Positions 54,611-64,000 of a DNA stretch of 64,000 bases are shown here, piece after piece. Each line of letters starts with the position of its first letter. Positions within the stretch are counted from its first letter, which is position 1. The DNA lies in the NCBI GenBank assembly GCA_040510195.1, contig JBEVJK010000082.1, forward strand, positions 24,951 through 88,950. Reading direction: 5' to 3'. Below the pieces are notes generated by a model, which searched no databases, was not told the DNA's origin, and worked only from the letters and a program-made list of their open reading frames with translations. The position numbers and the translations under genes were made by a program. Origin of the DNA: JBEVJK01 sp040510195 (GTDB lineage Bacteria; Pseudomonadota; Alphaproteobacteria; Rhizobiales; Rhizobiaceae).

Positions 54611-54641
54611 GTTACTGGCCGCCGCTTGGAGACAGCCCCGC

Positions 54642-55259
54642 TTGAGCACAGCGCCAGGCCCGACGACCGACGACCGTTTCGCCCGCGAGAGCGGCGTCGA
54701 CGCGCGCGTCGCGACGATCGTCGCGCCGGTCCTGCAGGCGCTGGGTTTCCGGCTGGTGCGGGTGCGCCTCTCGGGCCAGAACGGCTTGACGCTGCAGGTC
54801 ATGGCGGAGCGCCAGGACGGCACCATGACCGTCGAGGACTGCGAGGAGGCGAGTCGCGCTTTGTCGCCTGCTCTCGACGTCGATGATCCGATCGAAAAGG
54901 CGTATCATCTCGAAGTGTCGTCGCCGGGCATCGACAGGCCGCTGGTGCGCATTTCCGATTTCGCCACATGGTCCGGCCATGTGGCCAAGATCGAAACAAT
55001 TGCCCCGGTGGCCGGCCGCAAGCGCTTTCGCGGCCGCATCGGCGAGGCCGGTGCCGAAGCGGTGGCCATCGAGCGCGATCAGCCGGCCGACGGCGAGGAG
55101 CCGGTCGTGCAGGTGCCCTACGAGGCGATCGGCGAGGCGCGCCTGGTGCTGACCGACGATCTGGTGCGAGACGCGCTGAAGAAGGACAAGAAGGCGCGCC
55201 AGGAAGCCAAGAAACGCCGCCGCGCGCCCGAAAAGGCGGCGGACGGGCCACAGGATTGA
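54642..55259 (+). CDS. rimP: Ribosome maturation factor RimP
   Basis: This 205-residue protein helps 30S subunit assembly. The N-terminal domain runs APVLQALGFRLVRVRLSGQNGLTLQVMAE (about residues 28-56) and is followed by YHLEVSSPGIDRPL, the family signature, then an SH3-like domain. A lysine-rich tail of about 35 residues (LKKDKKARQEAKKRRRAP) is typical of rhizobial proteins. A TTG start at 54642 is the best, since the upstream TTG at 54609 lies in the T tract of the hairpin. GGAGA is about 10 nt upstream. Confidence 0.92.
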   Translation: MSTAPGPTTDDRFARESGVDARVATIVAPVLQALGFRLVRVRLSGQNGLTLQVMAERQDGTMTVEDCEEASRALSPALDVDDPIEKAYHLEVSSPGIDRPLVRISDFATWSGHVAKIETIAPVAGRKRFRGRIGEAGAEAVAIERDQPADGEEPVVQVPYEAIGEARLVLTDDLVRDALKKDKKARQEAKKRRRAPEKAADGPQD

Positions 55260-55302
55260 GTTTCAGAGATCCGCCCCATGGGGTGGGCACAGGGAGACCG
55301 AA

Positions 55303-56895
55303 ATGGCAGTCAGTGCGAACAGGCTCGAGCTCTTGCAGATCGCCGACGCGGTTGCCCGCGAGAAGGCGATCGACAAGGGCATCGTCATCGCAGCGATGGC
55401 CGACGCCATCCAGAAGGCGGCGCGCTCACGCTACGGCCAGGAGACCAACATCCGCGCCGACATCAACCCCACCACCGGGGAGATGAAGCTGCAGCGGCTT
55501 ATGGAGGTCGTCGAGGACGTGGAGGACAGCGCGCGCCAGATTTCGCTGGTCGCGGCCCGCGAGCGCAACCCCGACGCCCAGGTCGGCGACTTCATCGCCG
55601 AGCAGCTGCCGCCGATGGATTTCGGCCGCATCGCCGCCCAATCGGCCAAGCAGGTGATCGTGCAGAAGGTGCGCGAGGCCGAACGGGACCGCCAGTACGA
55701 CGAGTACAAGGACCGCATCGGCGAGATCGTCAACGGCACGGTGAAGCGGGTCGAGTACGGCAACGTCATCGTCGACCTCGGCCGCGGCGAGGCGATCATC
55801 CGCCGTGACGAGCTGATCCCGCGCGAGAACTACAAGTATGGCGACCGCGTCCGCGCCTATGTCTACGACGTTCGCCGCGAGCAGCGCGGCCCGCAGATCT
55901 TCCTGTCGCGCACGCACCCACAGTTCATGGCCAAGCTGTTCACCATGGAGGTGCCCGAGATCTACGACGGCATCATCGAGATCAAGTCGGTGGCCCGCGA
56001 CCCCGGCTCGCGCGCCAAGATCGCCGTCATCTCGCGCGACTCCTCGATCGACCCTGTGGGCGCCTGCGTCGGCATGCGCGGCAGCCGCGTCCAGGCCGTG
56101 GTCGGCGAGCTGCAGGGCGAGAAGATCGACATCATTCCATGGTCGCAGGACGCCGCCTCCTTCATCGTCAACGCATTGCAGCCGGCCGAGGTGGCCAAGG
56201 TGGTGCTCGACGAGGATGCCGAGCGCATCGAGGTCGTGGTGCCTGACGACCAGCTGTCGCTGGCGATCGGGCGGCGCGGCCAGAATGTACGGCTGGCCTC
56301 GCAGCTGACCGGCTGGGACATCGACATCCTCACCGAGCAGGAGGAGTCGGAGCGCCGCCAGAAGGAGTTCGTCGAACGCTCGTCGCTGTTCATGGAGGCG
56401 CTCAACGTCGACGAGATCGTCGGCCAGGTGCTGGCTTCCGAGGGCTTCACCAGCGTCGAGGAGGTTGCCTTCGTCGAAGCCGACGAGATCTCCTCCATCG
56501 ACGGTTTCGACGAGGACACCGCCAGCGAGATCCAGAGCCGCGCCCGCGACTATCTCGACCGCATCGAGGCCGAGCACGACGCGCGCCGCAAGGAGCTCGG
56601 CGTGGCTGACGAGCTGCGCGACGTTCCGGGCGTCACCACTGCCATGATGGTGACGCTGGGCGAGGACGGGGTGAAGACCGTGGAGGATTTCGCCGGCTAT
56701 GCCGTCGACGACCTCGTCGGCTGGAAGGAGCGCAAGGACGGCGAGACCAAGGTGTTCCCCGGCGTGCTCGCCGGCCACAACGTGGCGCGCGCCGACGCCG
56801 AGCAGATGGTCCTGGCGGCTCGGCTGAAGGCCGGCTGGATCACCGAAAGCGACCTGGCTCCCGAGGAGCCTGTCGAGGAGACCGCCGGTGCGTGA
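55303..56895 (+). CDS. nusA: Transcription termination/antitermination factor NusA
   Basis: This 530-residue protein has an N-terminal RNA polymerase-binding domain (LELLQIADAVAREKAIDKGIVI), S1 (about residues 135-205), and KH1/KH2 (VGACVGMRGSRVQAVVGELQGEKIDIIPW; LAIGRRGQNVRLASQLTGW). The C-terminal helix-hairpin-helix repeats (EEVAFVEADEISSIDGF, GVTTAMMVTLGEDGVKTVED) complete the alphaproteobacterial layout. It regulates pausing, termination and rRNA antitermination. GGGAGACCG lies upstream of the ATG. It is 43 bp after rimP. Confidence 0.97.
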   Translation: MAVSANRLELLQIADAVAREKAIDKGIVIAAMADAIQKAARSRYGQETNIRADINPTTGEMKLQRLMEVVEDVEDSARQISLVAARERNPDAQVGDFIAEQLPPMDFGRIAAQSAKQVIVQKVREAERDRQYDEYKDRIGEIVNGTVKRVEYGNVIVDLGRGEAIIRRDELIPRENYKYGDRVRAYVYDVRREQRGPQIFLSRTHPQFMAKLFTMEVPEIYDGIIEIKSVARDPGSRAKIAVISRDSSIDPVGACVGMRGSRVQAVVGELQGEKIDIIPWSQDAASFIVNALQPAEVAKVVLDEDAERIEVVVPDDQLSLAIGRRGQNVRLASQLTGWDIDILTEQEESERRQKEFVERSSLFMEALNVDEIVGQVLASEGFTSVEEVAFVEADEISSIDGFDEDTASEIQSRARDYLDRIEAEHDARRKELGVADELRDVPGVTTAMMVTLGEDGVKTVEDFAGYAVDDLVGWKERKDGETKVFPGVLAGHNVARADAEQMVLAARLKAGWITESDLAPEEPVEETAGA

Positions 56896-56924
56896 CGTGA
56901 ACGCGCCGCGACCGGGAGACGCTC

Positions 56925-57569
56925 TTGAAAGACATGAACGAGCGCACATGTATAGTCACGCGCCAGGCCGCCGCGCCGGATGAGCTGATCCGGTTTGTCG
57001 TCGGGCCCGACTCGACGCTCGTTCCAGACCTGAAGAGAAGGCTCCCGGGACGCGGCTGCTGGGTCACGGCGGAGCGCTCGCATGTCGATCGCGCCGCCGA
57101 GAAGAAGCGCTTCCAGCGAGCTCTCAAGGCCGACCTCGACGTGCCGCCCGAGCTTGGGGCGCTGGTCGACACGCTGCTCGCCCGCGCCGCGCTCGGCGCC
57201 CTCGGGCTCGCGCGCAAAGCGGGCGCGGTGGCTATGGGCGCGGCCAAGGTCGAAAGCGCCGTCCGCACCGGCAAGGCGGCCGCGGTGCTCCACGCCGTCG
57301 AAGCCTCGGAGGACGGTGTGCGAAAGATCGCCCAGGCGCGCCGCGCGGTGCTGCTCGCCGAGGGCCCGGACATCCCTGCCTACAAACTTTTTTCGGAGGC
57401 CGAATTGGGTTTGGCATTGGGGGGGACAAATGTGATACATGCAGCGCTTCTCGCGGGCGACCCGGGACAGGCGGCGCTGAAGCGCATGGTTGCGCTTGAC
57501 CGGTACCGGGGCGGTTCCCCGGCTGACCGACTGACGATTGCGGCGACCGCCGCAGAGGACACGGAATGA
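56925..57569 (+). CDS. YlxR-L7Ae fusion RNA-binding protein (DUF448)
   Basis: This 214-residue protein fuses an N-terminal YlxR/DUF448 domain (NERTCIVTRQAAAPDELIRFVVG, then GRGCWVTAERSHVDRAAEK) to a C-terminal L7Ae/YlxQ-like domain (LGLARKAGAVAMGAAKVESAVRTGKAAAVLHA). In many bacteria these are two genes between nusA and infB; the fusion is normal for rhizobia. Both domains bind RNA or ribosomal components. I use TTG at 56925 because GGGAGA lies 6-7 nt upstream; ATG 56934 is the alternative. The stop overlaps infB by four bases. Confidence 0.88.
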   Translation: MKDMNERTCIVTRQAAAPDELIRFVVGPDSTLVPDLKRRLPGRGCWVTAERSHVDRAAEKKRFQRALKADLDVPPELGALVDTLLARAALGALGLARKAGAVAMGAAKVESAVRTGKAAAVLHAVEASEDGVRKIAQARRAVLLAEGPDIPAYKLFSEAELGLALGGTNVIHAALLAGDPGQAALKRMVALDRYRGGSPADRLTIAATAAEDTE

Positions 57570-60118
57570 GCGATACGAAATCGGGCGACGACAAGACGCT
57601 GAGCGTCAACACGAAGAAGACCCTGACCCTCAAGCGGCCCGGCATGGAGCAGGGCACGGTGCGGCAGAACTTCTCGCATGGGCGCACCAAGTCGGTCGTC
57701 GTCGAGACCAAGAAGCGCAAGTTCTCGATGCCGGGCGACAAGCCCGACCTCGGCGCTACGGTGTTCAAGCCGAAGCCGCAGCCGGTCGCGCCGGCTCCGG
57801 TGAAGGAGGCGCCGCGCCCGCAGCCCTTGGTGGAGCGCTCCGGCATGGTGCTGAACGAGCTCTCCAACGAAGAGATGGAATTGCGCCGCCGCGCCCTCGA
57901 GGGCTCCAAGGTACGCGAGGTCGAGGAGCGCAAGCGCGCCGCCGACGACGCTCGCCGCCGCGCCGAAGACGACGAGCGCCGCCAGCGCGAACGCGAGGAC
58001 TCCGCGCGCCGCCAGGCGGAGGAGGAAGCCAGGCTGCAGACCGAGGCCGAGTCGCGCCGCCGCGCCGAGGAAGAGGCGCGTCGCCGTGCCCCGGCTCTCG
58101 AGCCGGCGACGGGCGGCGAGGACGAGGAAGGCGAGGCGCGGTCGCGCGGCCGCGTCGCGACGCCCGTTCGCCGCATCGCGACCCCCGAGGTCGCCCGCCC
58201 CGCCAAGGGGCGCGAGGACGACAAGCGCCGCGGCAAGCTGACTCTCACCTCCGCGCTTTCCTCGGAGGACGGCGACGCGCGCGCGCGCTCGCTGTCGGCC
58301 ATGCGCCGCCGCCAGGAGAAGTTCAAGCGCGCCATGCATCAGGAGCCGCGCGAGAAGATCGTTCGCGAGGTGACCCTGCCGGAGACCATCACCATCCAGG
58401 ACCTCGCCAGCCGCATGTCGGAGCGCGCGGTGGACGTGGTCAAGTACTTCATGAAGCAGGGTCAGATCATGAAGCCCGGCGACGTGATCGACGCCGACAC
58501 GGCCGAGCTGGTGGCGTCCGAATTCGGCCATTCCGTCCGGCGCGTGGCTGAGTCCGATATCGAGGAGGGGCTGTTCAACATCCCCGACCGCGAGGAGGAC
58601 CTTGTCGCCCGGCCACCGGTGGTGACCATCATGGGCCATGTCGACCACGGCAAGACCTCGCTGCTCGACGCCATCCGCAGCGCCAACGTGGTGGCCGGCG
58701 AGGCCGGCGGCATCACCCAGCACATCGGCGCCTATCAGGTCGAGAGGAACGGCCAGAAGATCACCTTCATCGACACGCCCGGCCATGCCGCCTTTACGGC
58801 CATGCGGGCGCGCGGTGCCCAGGCGACCGACATTGCCATCCTGGTGGTGGCGGCCGACGACAGCGTGATGCCGCAGACGATCGAGTCGATCAACCACGCC
58901 AAGGCGGCCCACGTGCCGATCATCGTGGCGATCAACAAGATCGACAAGCCGCAGGCCAACCCGCAGAAGGTTCGCACGGAGCTCCTCCAGCACGAGGTCT
59001 TCGTCGAGTCGATGGGCGGCGAGGTGCTCGACGTCGAAGTCTCTGCCACCAAGGGCACCAACCTCGACAGGCTGCTCGAGGCGATCCTGCTTCAGGCCGA
59101 GATTCTGGACCTGCGGGCCAATCCGGACCGCACGGCAGAGGGCGTCGTCATCGAGGCCAAGCTCGACAAGGGGCGCGGCCCGGTCGCCACCGTCCTGGTC
59201 CAGACCGGCACGCTGATGCCCGGTGACATCGTCGTCGCCGGCAACGAGTGGGGCCGGGTGCGTGCGCTGATCGACGACCGCGGCGAGCAGATCAAGGAAG
59301 CGCCGCCCGCCATGCCGGTCGAGGTGCTCGGGCTGCAGGGAACGCCGCAGGCCGGCGACCGCTTCGCCGTCGTCAACAACGAGGCGCGCGCCCGCGAGAT
59401 CACCGCCTACCGCCAGCGGCTGGCCCGCGACAAGGCGGTGGCCCGCCAGTCCGGCCAGCGCGGCTCGCTCGAGCAGATGATGTCGCAGCTGCAGACCAGC
59501 GGCCTCAAGGAATTTCCTCTGGTCATCAAGGGCGACGTGCAGGGATCGATCGAGGCGATCGTCGCTGCGCTCGACAAGCTCGGCACCGAGGAGGTCAAGG
59601 CTCGCATCGTCCATTCGGGCGCCGGCGCCATCACGGAGAGCGACGTGTCGCTCGCCGCGACCTCCGAGGCGGCCATCATCGGCTTCAACGTCCGTGCCAA
59701 CAAGCAGGCCCGCGAGGCGGCCGAGCAGTCAGGCATCGAGATCCGCTACTACAACATCATCTACAACCTGGTGGATGACGTGAAGGCGGCCATGTCGGGC
59801 CTGTTGTCGCCGGAGCGCCGCGAGACTTTCCTAGGCAATGCGGAGATCCTCGAGGTCTTCAGCATCACCAAGGTCGGCAAGGTCGCCGGCTGCCGGGTCA
59901 CCGAGGGCAAGGTGGAGCGCGGTGCGGGCGTCCGCCTGATCCGCGACAACGTGGTGATCCACGAGGGCAAGCTGAAGACGCTGAAGCGGTTCAAGGACGA
60001 GGTCTCCGAGGTGCCGGCCGGCCAGGAATGCGGCATGGCCTTCGAGAACTACGAGGATATCCGCGCCGGCGATGTCATCGAGGCGTTCCGCGTCGAGCAT
60101 GTGAGCCGGACGCTCTGA
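57566..60118 (+). CDS. infB: Translation initiation factor IF-2
   Basis: This 850-residue GTPase positions fMet-tRNA on the 30S subunit. A long charged N-terminal region (about residues 90-200, rich in Arg, Glu and Ala, as in RAAEDARRRAEDDERRQ-type repeats) precedes the IF2_N domain (VTLPETITIQDLASRMSERAVDVVKYF). The G domain follows with G1 GHVDHGKTSLLD near 357, G3 DTPGHAAF and G4 NKIDKPQA. The C-terminal initiator-tRNA domain ends in FRVEHVSRTL. The N-terminal repeats are the only variable part. It ends 61 bp before rbfA. Confidence 0.97.
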   Translation: MSDTKSGDDKTLSVNTKKTLTLKRPGMEQGTVRQNFSHGRTKSVVVETKKRKFSMPGDKPDLGATVFKPKPQPVAPAPVKEAPRPQPLVERSGMVLNELSNEEMELRRRALEGSKVREVEERKRAADDARRRAEDDERRQREREDSARRQAEEEARLQTEAESRRRAEEEARRRAPALEPATGGEDEEGEARSRGRVATPVRRIATPEVARPAKGREDDKRRGKLTLTSALSSEDGDARARSLSAMRRRQEKFKRAMHQEPREKIVREVTLPETITIQDLASRMSERAVDVVKYFMKQGQIMKPGDVIDADTAELVASEFGHSVRRVAESDIEEGLFNIPDREEDLVARPPVVTIMGHVDHGKTSLLDAIRSANVVAGEAGGITQHIGAYQVERNGQKITFIDTPGHAAFTAMRARGAQATDIAILVVAADDSVMPQTIESINHAKAAHVPIIVAINKIDKPQANPQKVRTELLQHEVFVESMGGEVLDVEVSATKGTNLDRLLEAILLQAEILDLRANPDRTAEGVVIEAKLDKGRGPVATVLVQTGTLMPGDIVVAGNEWGRVRALIDDRGEQIKEAPPAMPVEVLGLQGTPQAGDRFAVVNNEARAREITAYRQRLARDKAVARQSGQRGSLEQMMSQLQTSGLKEFPLVIKGDVQGSIEAIVAALDKLGTEEVKARIVHSGAGAITESDVSLAATSEAAIIGFNVRANKQAREAAEQSGIEIRYYNIIYNLVDDVKAAMSGLLSPERRETFLGNAEILEVFSITKVGKVAGCRVTEGKVERGAGVRLIRDNVVIHEGKLKTLKRFKDEVSEVPAGQECGMAFENYEDIRAGDVIEAFRVEHVSRTL

Positions 60119-60131
60119 GCTCCTGGCAATC

Positions 60132-60156
60132 GGGGCGCGGTTCGATCCCGCGCCCC
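60132..60156 (+). other. Hairpin resembling a tRNA T-arm between infB and rbfA
   Basis: GGGGCGCGG (60132-60140) and CCGCGCCCC (60148-60156) form a perfect 9-bp stem with the 7-nt loop TTCGATC, the conserved T-loop of tRNA (GGTTCGATCC). ACCA follows the stem. No anticodon or D arm with matching acceptor stem exists upstream, where infB ends. It could act as an operon-internal RNA structure or be a tRNA remnant. Confidence 0.5.
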
Positions 60157-60179
60157 ACCACTTTCGGGATTCGACCACG

Positions 60180-60587
60180 ATGTCGCGTTTCTCAACCCCA
60201 GGGCCGTCCCAGCGTCAGCTGCGGGTCGGCGAGCAGGTTCGGCATGCCTTGTCCGACCTCCTGCAGCGCGGCGACCTGCGTGACGAGGTGATCGAGAACA
60301 CCGTCGTCTCGGTTTCCGAGGTGCGTATGTCGCCCGACTTGAAGGTCGCCACGGCCTTCCTGGCACCGCTCGGCGCTGCCGACGACGAAGCGGTCGTCGA
60401 GGCGATGAACCGCAACGCGCGTTTCATCCGCGGCCGCCTTTCGCCGGCGCTCCGCCAGATGAAGTACATGCCGGAATTCCGCTTCCGGCTCGACACCAGC
60501 TACGACAACATGGCCCGGATCGATCGGCTGCTGCGCTCGCCCGAAGTCGCCCGCGATCTCGACAAGAACGAAGAGGACGAAGCCTGA
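60180..60587 (+). CDS. rbfA: Ribosome-binding factor A
   Basis: This 135-residue KH-like protein binds the 16S rRNA 5' helix during late 30S maturation and cold adaptation. The family core is visible as SQRQLRVGEQVRHALSDLL, VSVSEVRMSPDLKVATAFL and LRQMKYMPEFRFRLDTSYDNMARIDRLL. The ATG shares its operon with infB, and its stop overlaps the truB start by one base. Confidence 0.94.
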   Translation: MSRFSTPGPSQRQLRVGEQVRHALSDLLQRGDLRDEVIENTVVSVSEVRMSPDLKVATAFLAPLGAADDEAVVEAMNRNARFIRGRLSPALRQMKYMPEFRFRLDTSYDNMARIDRLLRSPEVARDLDKNEEDEA

Positions 60588-61540
60588 TGGCGCGGCGCGG
60601 CAAGCGGAAGGGGCGGCCGGTCTCCGGCTGGCTGGTGCTGGACAAGCCCGTCGGCATGGGCTCGACCGAGGCTGTCTCCAAGGTGAAATGGCTGTTCGAG
60701 GCGGAAAAGGCAGGTCACGCCGGCACGCTGGATCCGTTGGCCTCGGGCATGCTGCCCATCGCGCTCGGCGAGGCCACCAAGACGGTTCCCTATGTGATGG
60801 ACGGCACCAAGGTCTACCGCTTCGCCGTCGCCTGGGGCGAGGAGCGCACGACCGACGACCTGGAGGGGCCGGTGTCCCGCTCCTCTGCTTCTCGGCCCGA
60901 CGAGACCGCGATCCGCGCCCTCCTGCCACGCTATACGGGCGTCATCCTCCAGGTGCCGCCGCTCTTCTCGGCGATCAAGATCGAAGGCGAGCGCGCCTAC
61001 GACCTCGCCCGCGACGGCGAAACCTTCGAGATTCCGCCCCGCGAGGTCGAGATCGACCGCCTCGACCTGGTCGAGACGACCCCTGAAGGGCATGCCGTCC
61101 TCGAGGTCGAGTGCGGCAAGGGCACCTATGTGAGATCGCTGGCGCGCGACATGGGGCGCGATCTCGGCTGCTTCGGCCACGTCGCCTGGTTGCGGCGGGT
61201 CGAGGTGGAGCCTTTCACCGAGGACGAGCTGGTGAGCCTGGACGCGCTGGAGGCGGCGTCGCCGCGCAACCGGCCGGATGGCGAGGCGCCTGCCGGCGAC
61301 CGGTTCGATCCCCTCGACGCCCTGCTGGTCGACACCGGCGCCGCGCTGGAATGCCTGCCCCAGGTGGCGCTGTCCGACGATGCCGCGGCGCGCATCCGGC
61401 TCGGCAACCCGGTCATCATCCGCGGCCGCGACGCGCCGCTCGAGGCCGACGAAGCCTGCGCCACTGCGCGCGGCCGGCTGGTCGCCATCGGGGCGATCGA
61501 AGCCGGCATGTTCAAGCCGAAGCGGGTGTTTGCCGGCTAG
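60587..61540 (+). CDS. truB: tRNA pseudouridine(55) synthase
   Basis: This 317-residue enzyme makes pseudouridine 55 in the T-loop of tRNA. The catalytic aspartate is in HAGTLDPLASGMLPIALGEATK (about residues 45-65), and the RNA-binding segment is YTGVILQVPPLFSAIKIEGERAYDLAR. The KGTYVRSLARDMGRDLG stretch is the family C-terminal catalytic motif. It has one-base overlap with rbfA. Its substrate fold is the T-arm, so the T-arm-like hairpin just upstream in the same operon is worth noting, without implying a link. Confidence 0.95.
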   Translation: MARRGKRKGRPVSGWLVLDKPVGMGSTEAVSKVKWLFEAEKAGHAGTLDPLASGMLPIALGEATKTVPYVMDGTKVYRFAVAWGEERTTDDLEGPVSRSSASRPDETAIRALLPRYTGVILQVPPLFSAIKIEGERAYDLARDGETFEIPPREVEIDRLDLVETTPEGHAVLEVECGKGTYVRSLARDMGRDLGCFGHVAWLRRVEVEPFTEDELVSLDALEAASPRNRPDGEAPAGDRFDPLDALLVDTGAALECLPQVALSDDAAARIRLGNPVIIRGRDAPLEADEACATARGRLVAIGAIEAGMFKPKRVFAG

Positions 61541-61590
61541 TCGAATGGAGCTTGTCGTTGCCTCCTGTCGAACGATGTTGAATTCCTAGA

Positions 61591-61618
61591 TTGCAACAAG
61601 GGTCAACATCCTCTATAT
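61591..61618 (+). promoter_or_regulatory. Sigma-70 promoter of rpsO
   Basis: TTGCAA (61591-61596), 16 nt and CTATAT (61613-61618) match the rhizobial promoter consensus. It lies after truB, so rpsO-pnp may be transcribed separately from the upstream operon. The leader to the rpsO ATG is about 95 nt and no structure was recognised. Confidence 0.6.
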
Positions 61619-61719
61619 GCGCCGCAACATTGCGGCGGTTGCCGCCATGCCACTGGCCCTTGCTGGACGACATCCTGGCTGCGGGCGTCCCGTTTCCTCG
61701 AATGAGAAAGGAAAGCTCG

Positions 61720-61989
61720 ATGTCGATTACCGCCGAGCGGAAGCAGGCATTGATGGGCGAATTCGCCACCGCCAAGGGCGACACCGGGTCGCCGGAAGTC
61801 CAAGTGGCCATTCTTTCAGAGCGCATCAAGAACTTGACCGAGCACTTCAAGGACCACAAGAAGGACAATCACTCCCGGCGTGGTCTCCTGGCTCTTGTGT
61901 CGCAGCGCCGCCGTCTCCTCGACTATCTGAAGGGGAAAGACGAAGGTCGCTACCAGACGCTGATCGAAAAGCTCGGTCTGCGCCGCTGA
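61720..61989 (+). CDS. rpsO: 30S ribosomal protein S15
   Basis: This 89-residue small-subunit protein is in the standard length class. MSITAERKQALMGEFATAKGDTGSPEVQVAILSERI is diagnostic, with the RNA-contacting HFKDHKKDNHSRRGLLALVSQRRRLLDYLK. AAAGGAAAG lies upstream of the ATG. The frame is open to 61591, but no S15-like residues lie upstream. It precedes pnp, the usual pair, and a processing hairpin separates them. Confidence 0.97.
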   Translation: MSITAERKQALMGEFATAKGDTGSPEVQVAILSERIKNLTEHFKDHKKDNHSRRGLLALVSQRRRLLDYLKGKDEGRYQTLIEKLGLRR

Positions 61990-61997
61990 CCTACCGA

Positions 61998-62030
61998 CCG
62001 GCGGGCTTCCCGAAAGGGGCCTGCCGGTTT
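61998..62030 (+). terminator. rpsO-pnp intergenic hairpin (terminator or RNase III site)
   Basis: CCGGCGGGC (61998-62006) and GCCTGCCGG (62019-62027) form a 9-bp stem with one G-U pair. It is followed by TTTC, 9 nt after the rpsO stop. In E. coli a similar stem between these genes is cleaved by RNase III and allows PNPase to control its own mRNA. A second small hairpin (GCGGG/CCCGC) is at 62236-62248, 15 nt before pnp. The rest of the 274-bp gap holds no recognised gene. Confidence 0.6.
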
Positions 62031-62263
62031 CGCATTCGGGCCCGCCCTGTCGTGGAGGGTCCGGACCAGGCTTCCGCCCCGCATTGGGCGCTGGAGCCGC
62101 CCCTGGGCCGGTCATGGGGCAGGATTGCAGGATGCTCGGGCGCCCCGCGCCATCGTCGCCGAGCCTCCCGTTGTCTTGCCCGTGGCTCGCCCGACCGTGA
62201 AGCCGAGGGAAACGACGCGCCACCGGGAGTGTGGCGCGGGTTTCCCGCATATGAGGACAAGAC

Positions 62264-64000
<1,737 letters not shown>

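Noticed and set aside
57380..59614. 744-residue open frame on the minus strand
   Set aside because: Antisense to infB, which has all GTPase motifs on the plus strand.
60118..60179. Complete tRNA gene between infB and rbfA
   Set aside because: Only the T-arm half is present; no acceptor, D or anticodon arm can be folded upstream.

Overview
The window is a high-GC (roughly two-thirds G+C by eye) piece of an alphaproteobacterial chromosome, almost certainly from the Hyphomicrobiales (Rhizobiales). The main reasons are a MucR/Ros-family regulator, a palindrome of the Irr/ICE type next to iron genes, promoters with the EcfG general-stress pattern (GGAAC-N16-CGTT), a beta-ketoadipate (pca) operon and the translation-gene order tsaB-rimI-plsC-miaB-phoH-ybeY-corC-lnt-HTH-metK-trmB-rimP-nusA-ylxR-infB-rbfA-truB-rpsO-pnp. 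The genus cannot be fixed from sequence alone; a Mesorhizobium/Aminobacter-like relative fits. I saw no rRNA, complete tRNA, insertion sequence, prophage or CRISPR array.

Layout. 0-4 kb: aromatic catabolism. A CoA-transferase alpha subunit (pcaI/catI type) reads out of the left edge, divergent from pcaR-pcaC-pcaH-pcaG-pcaB, with a perfect 15-bp palindrome between them. 4-11.6 kb: a VOC protein, then on the minus strand a LacI-type regulator, a sugar-type ABC importer (binding protein, ATPase, two permeases) and gluconokinase; a 16-bp palindrome covers the predicted promoter. 11.8-14.3 kb: a cluster of stress-type and very small genes with two EcfG-like promoters. 14.4-21.1 kb: mucR, then an iron locus (imelysin, bfd, bfr, di-heme cytochrome, second imelysin, DUF1513) behind an ICE-like palindrome. 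21-25.6 kb: lepA, mntH with TTGCAA operator repeats, a small four-helix membrane protein and a PAP2 phosphatase. 25.6-31.3 kb: CYTH and CHAD proteins divergent from a CecR-like TetR regulator and its YbhGFS-like exporter, then a small secreted protein. 31.3-37 kb: threonine/serine dehydratase, a DUF892 ferritin-like protein under a third EcfG promoter, and a TAXI-TRAP transporter with DUF1850. 37-44 kb: a DGPF protein with its ECF sigma factor, cysK, a lone hydantoinase/oxoprolinase and malate synthase G. 44-64 kb: the conserved translation, envelope and RNA-processing block, ending inside pnp.

How the genes connect. The left third is nutrient acquisition, each module with its own repressor and palindromic operator. 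The centre deals with iron, manganese and stress: import or handling of metal (imelysins, MntH), storage and release (Bfr, Bfd), and stress functions that may share one sigma factor. The right third is core housekeeping with operon-internal overlaps, a rimP-type leader hairpin and an rpsO-pnp processing hairpin. I found no convincing new multi-gene system. The points most worth following are the EcfG small-gene cluster, the bfd-bfr pair inside the imelysin locus with its repeated control elements, a tRNA T-arm look-alike between infB and rbfA, and a probably leaderless cecR.
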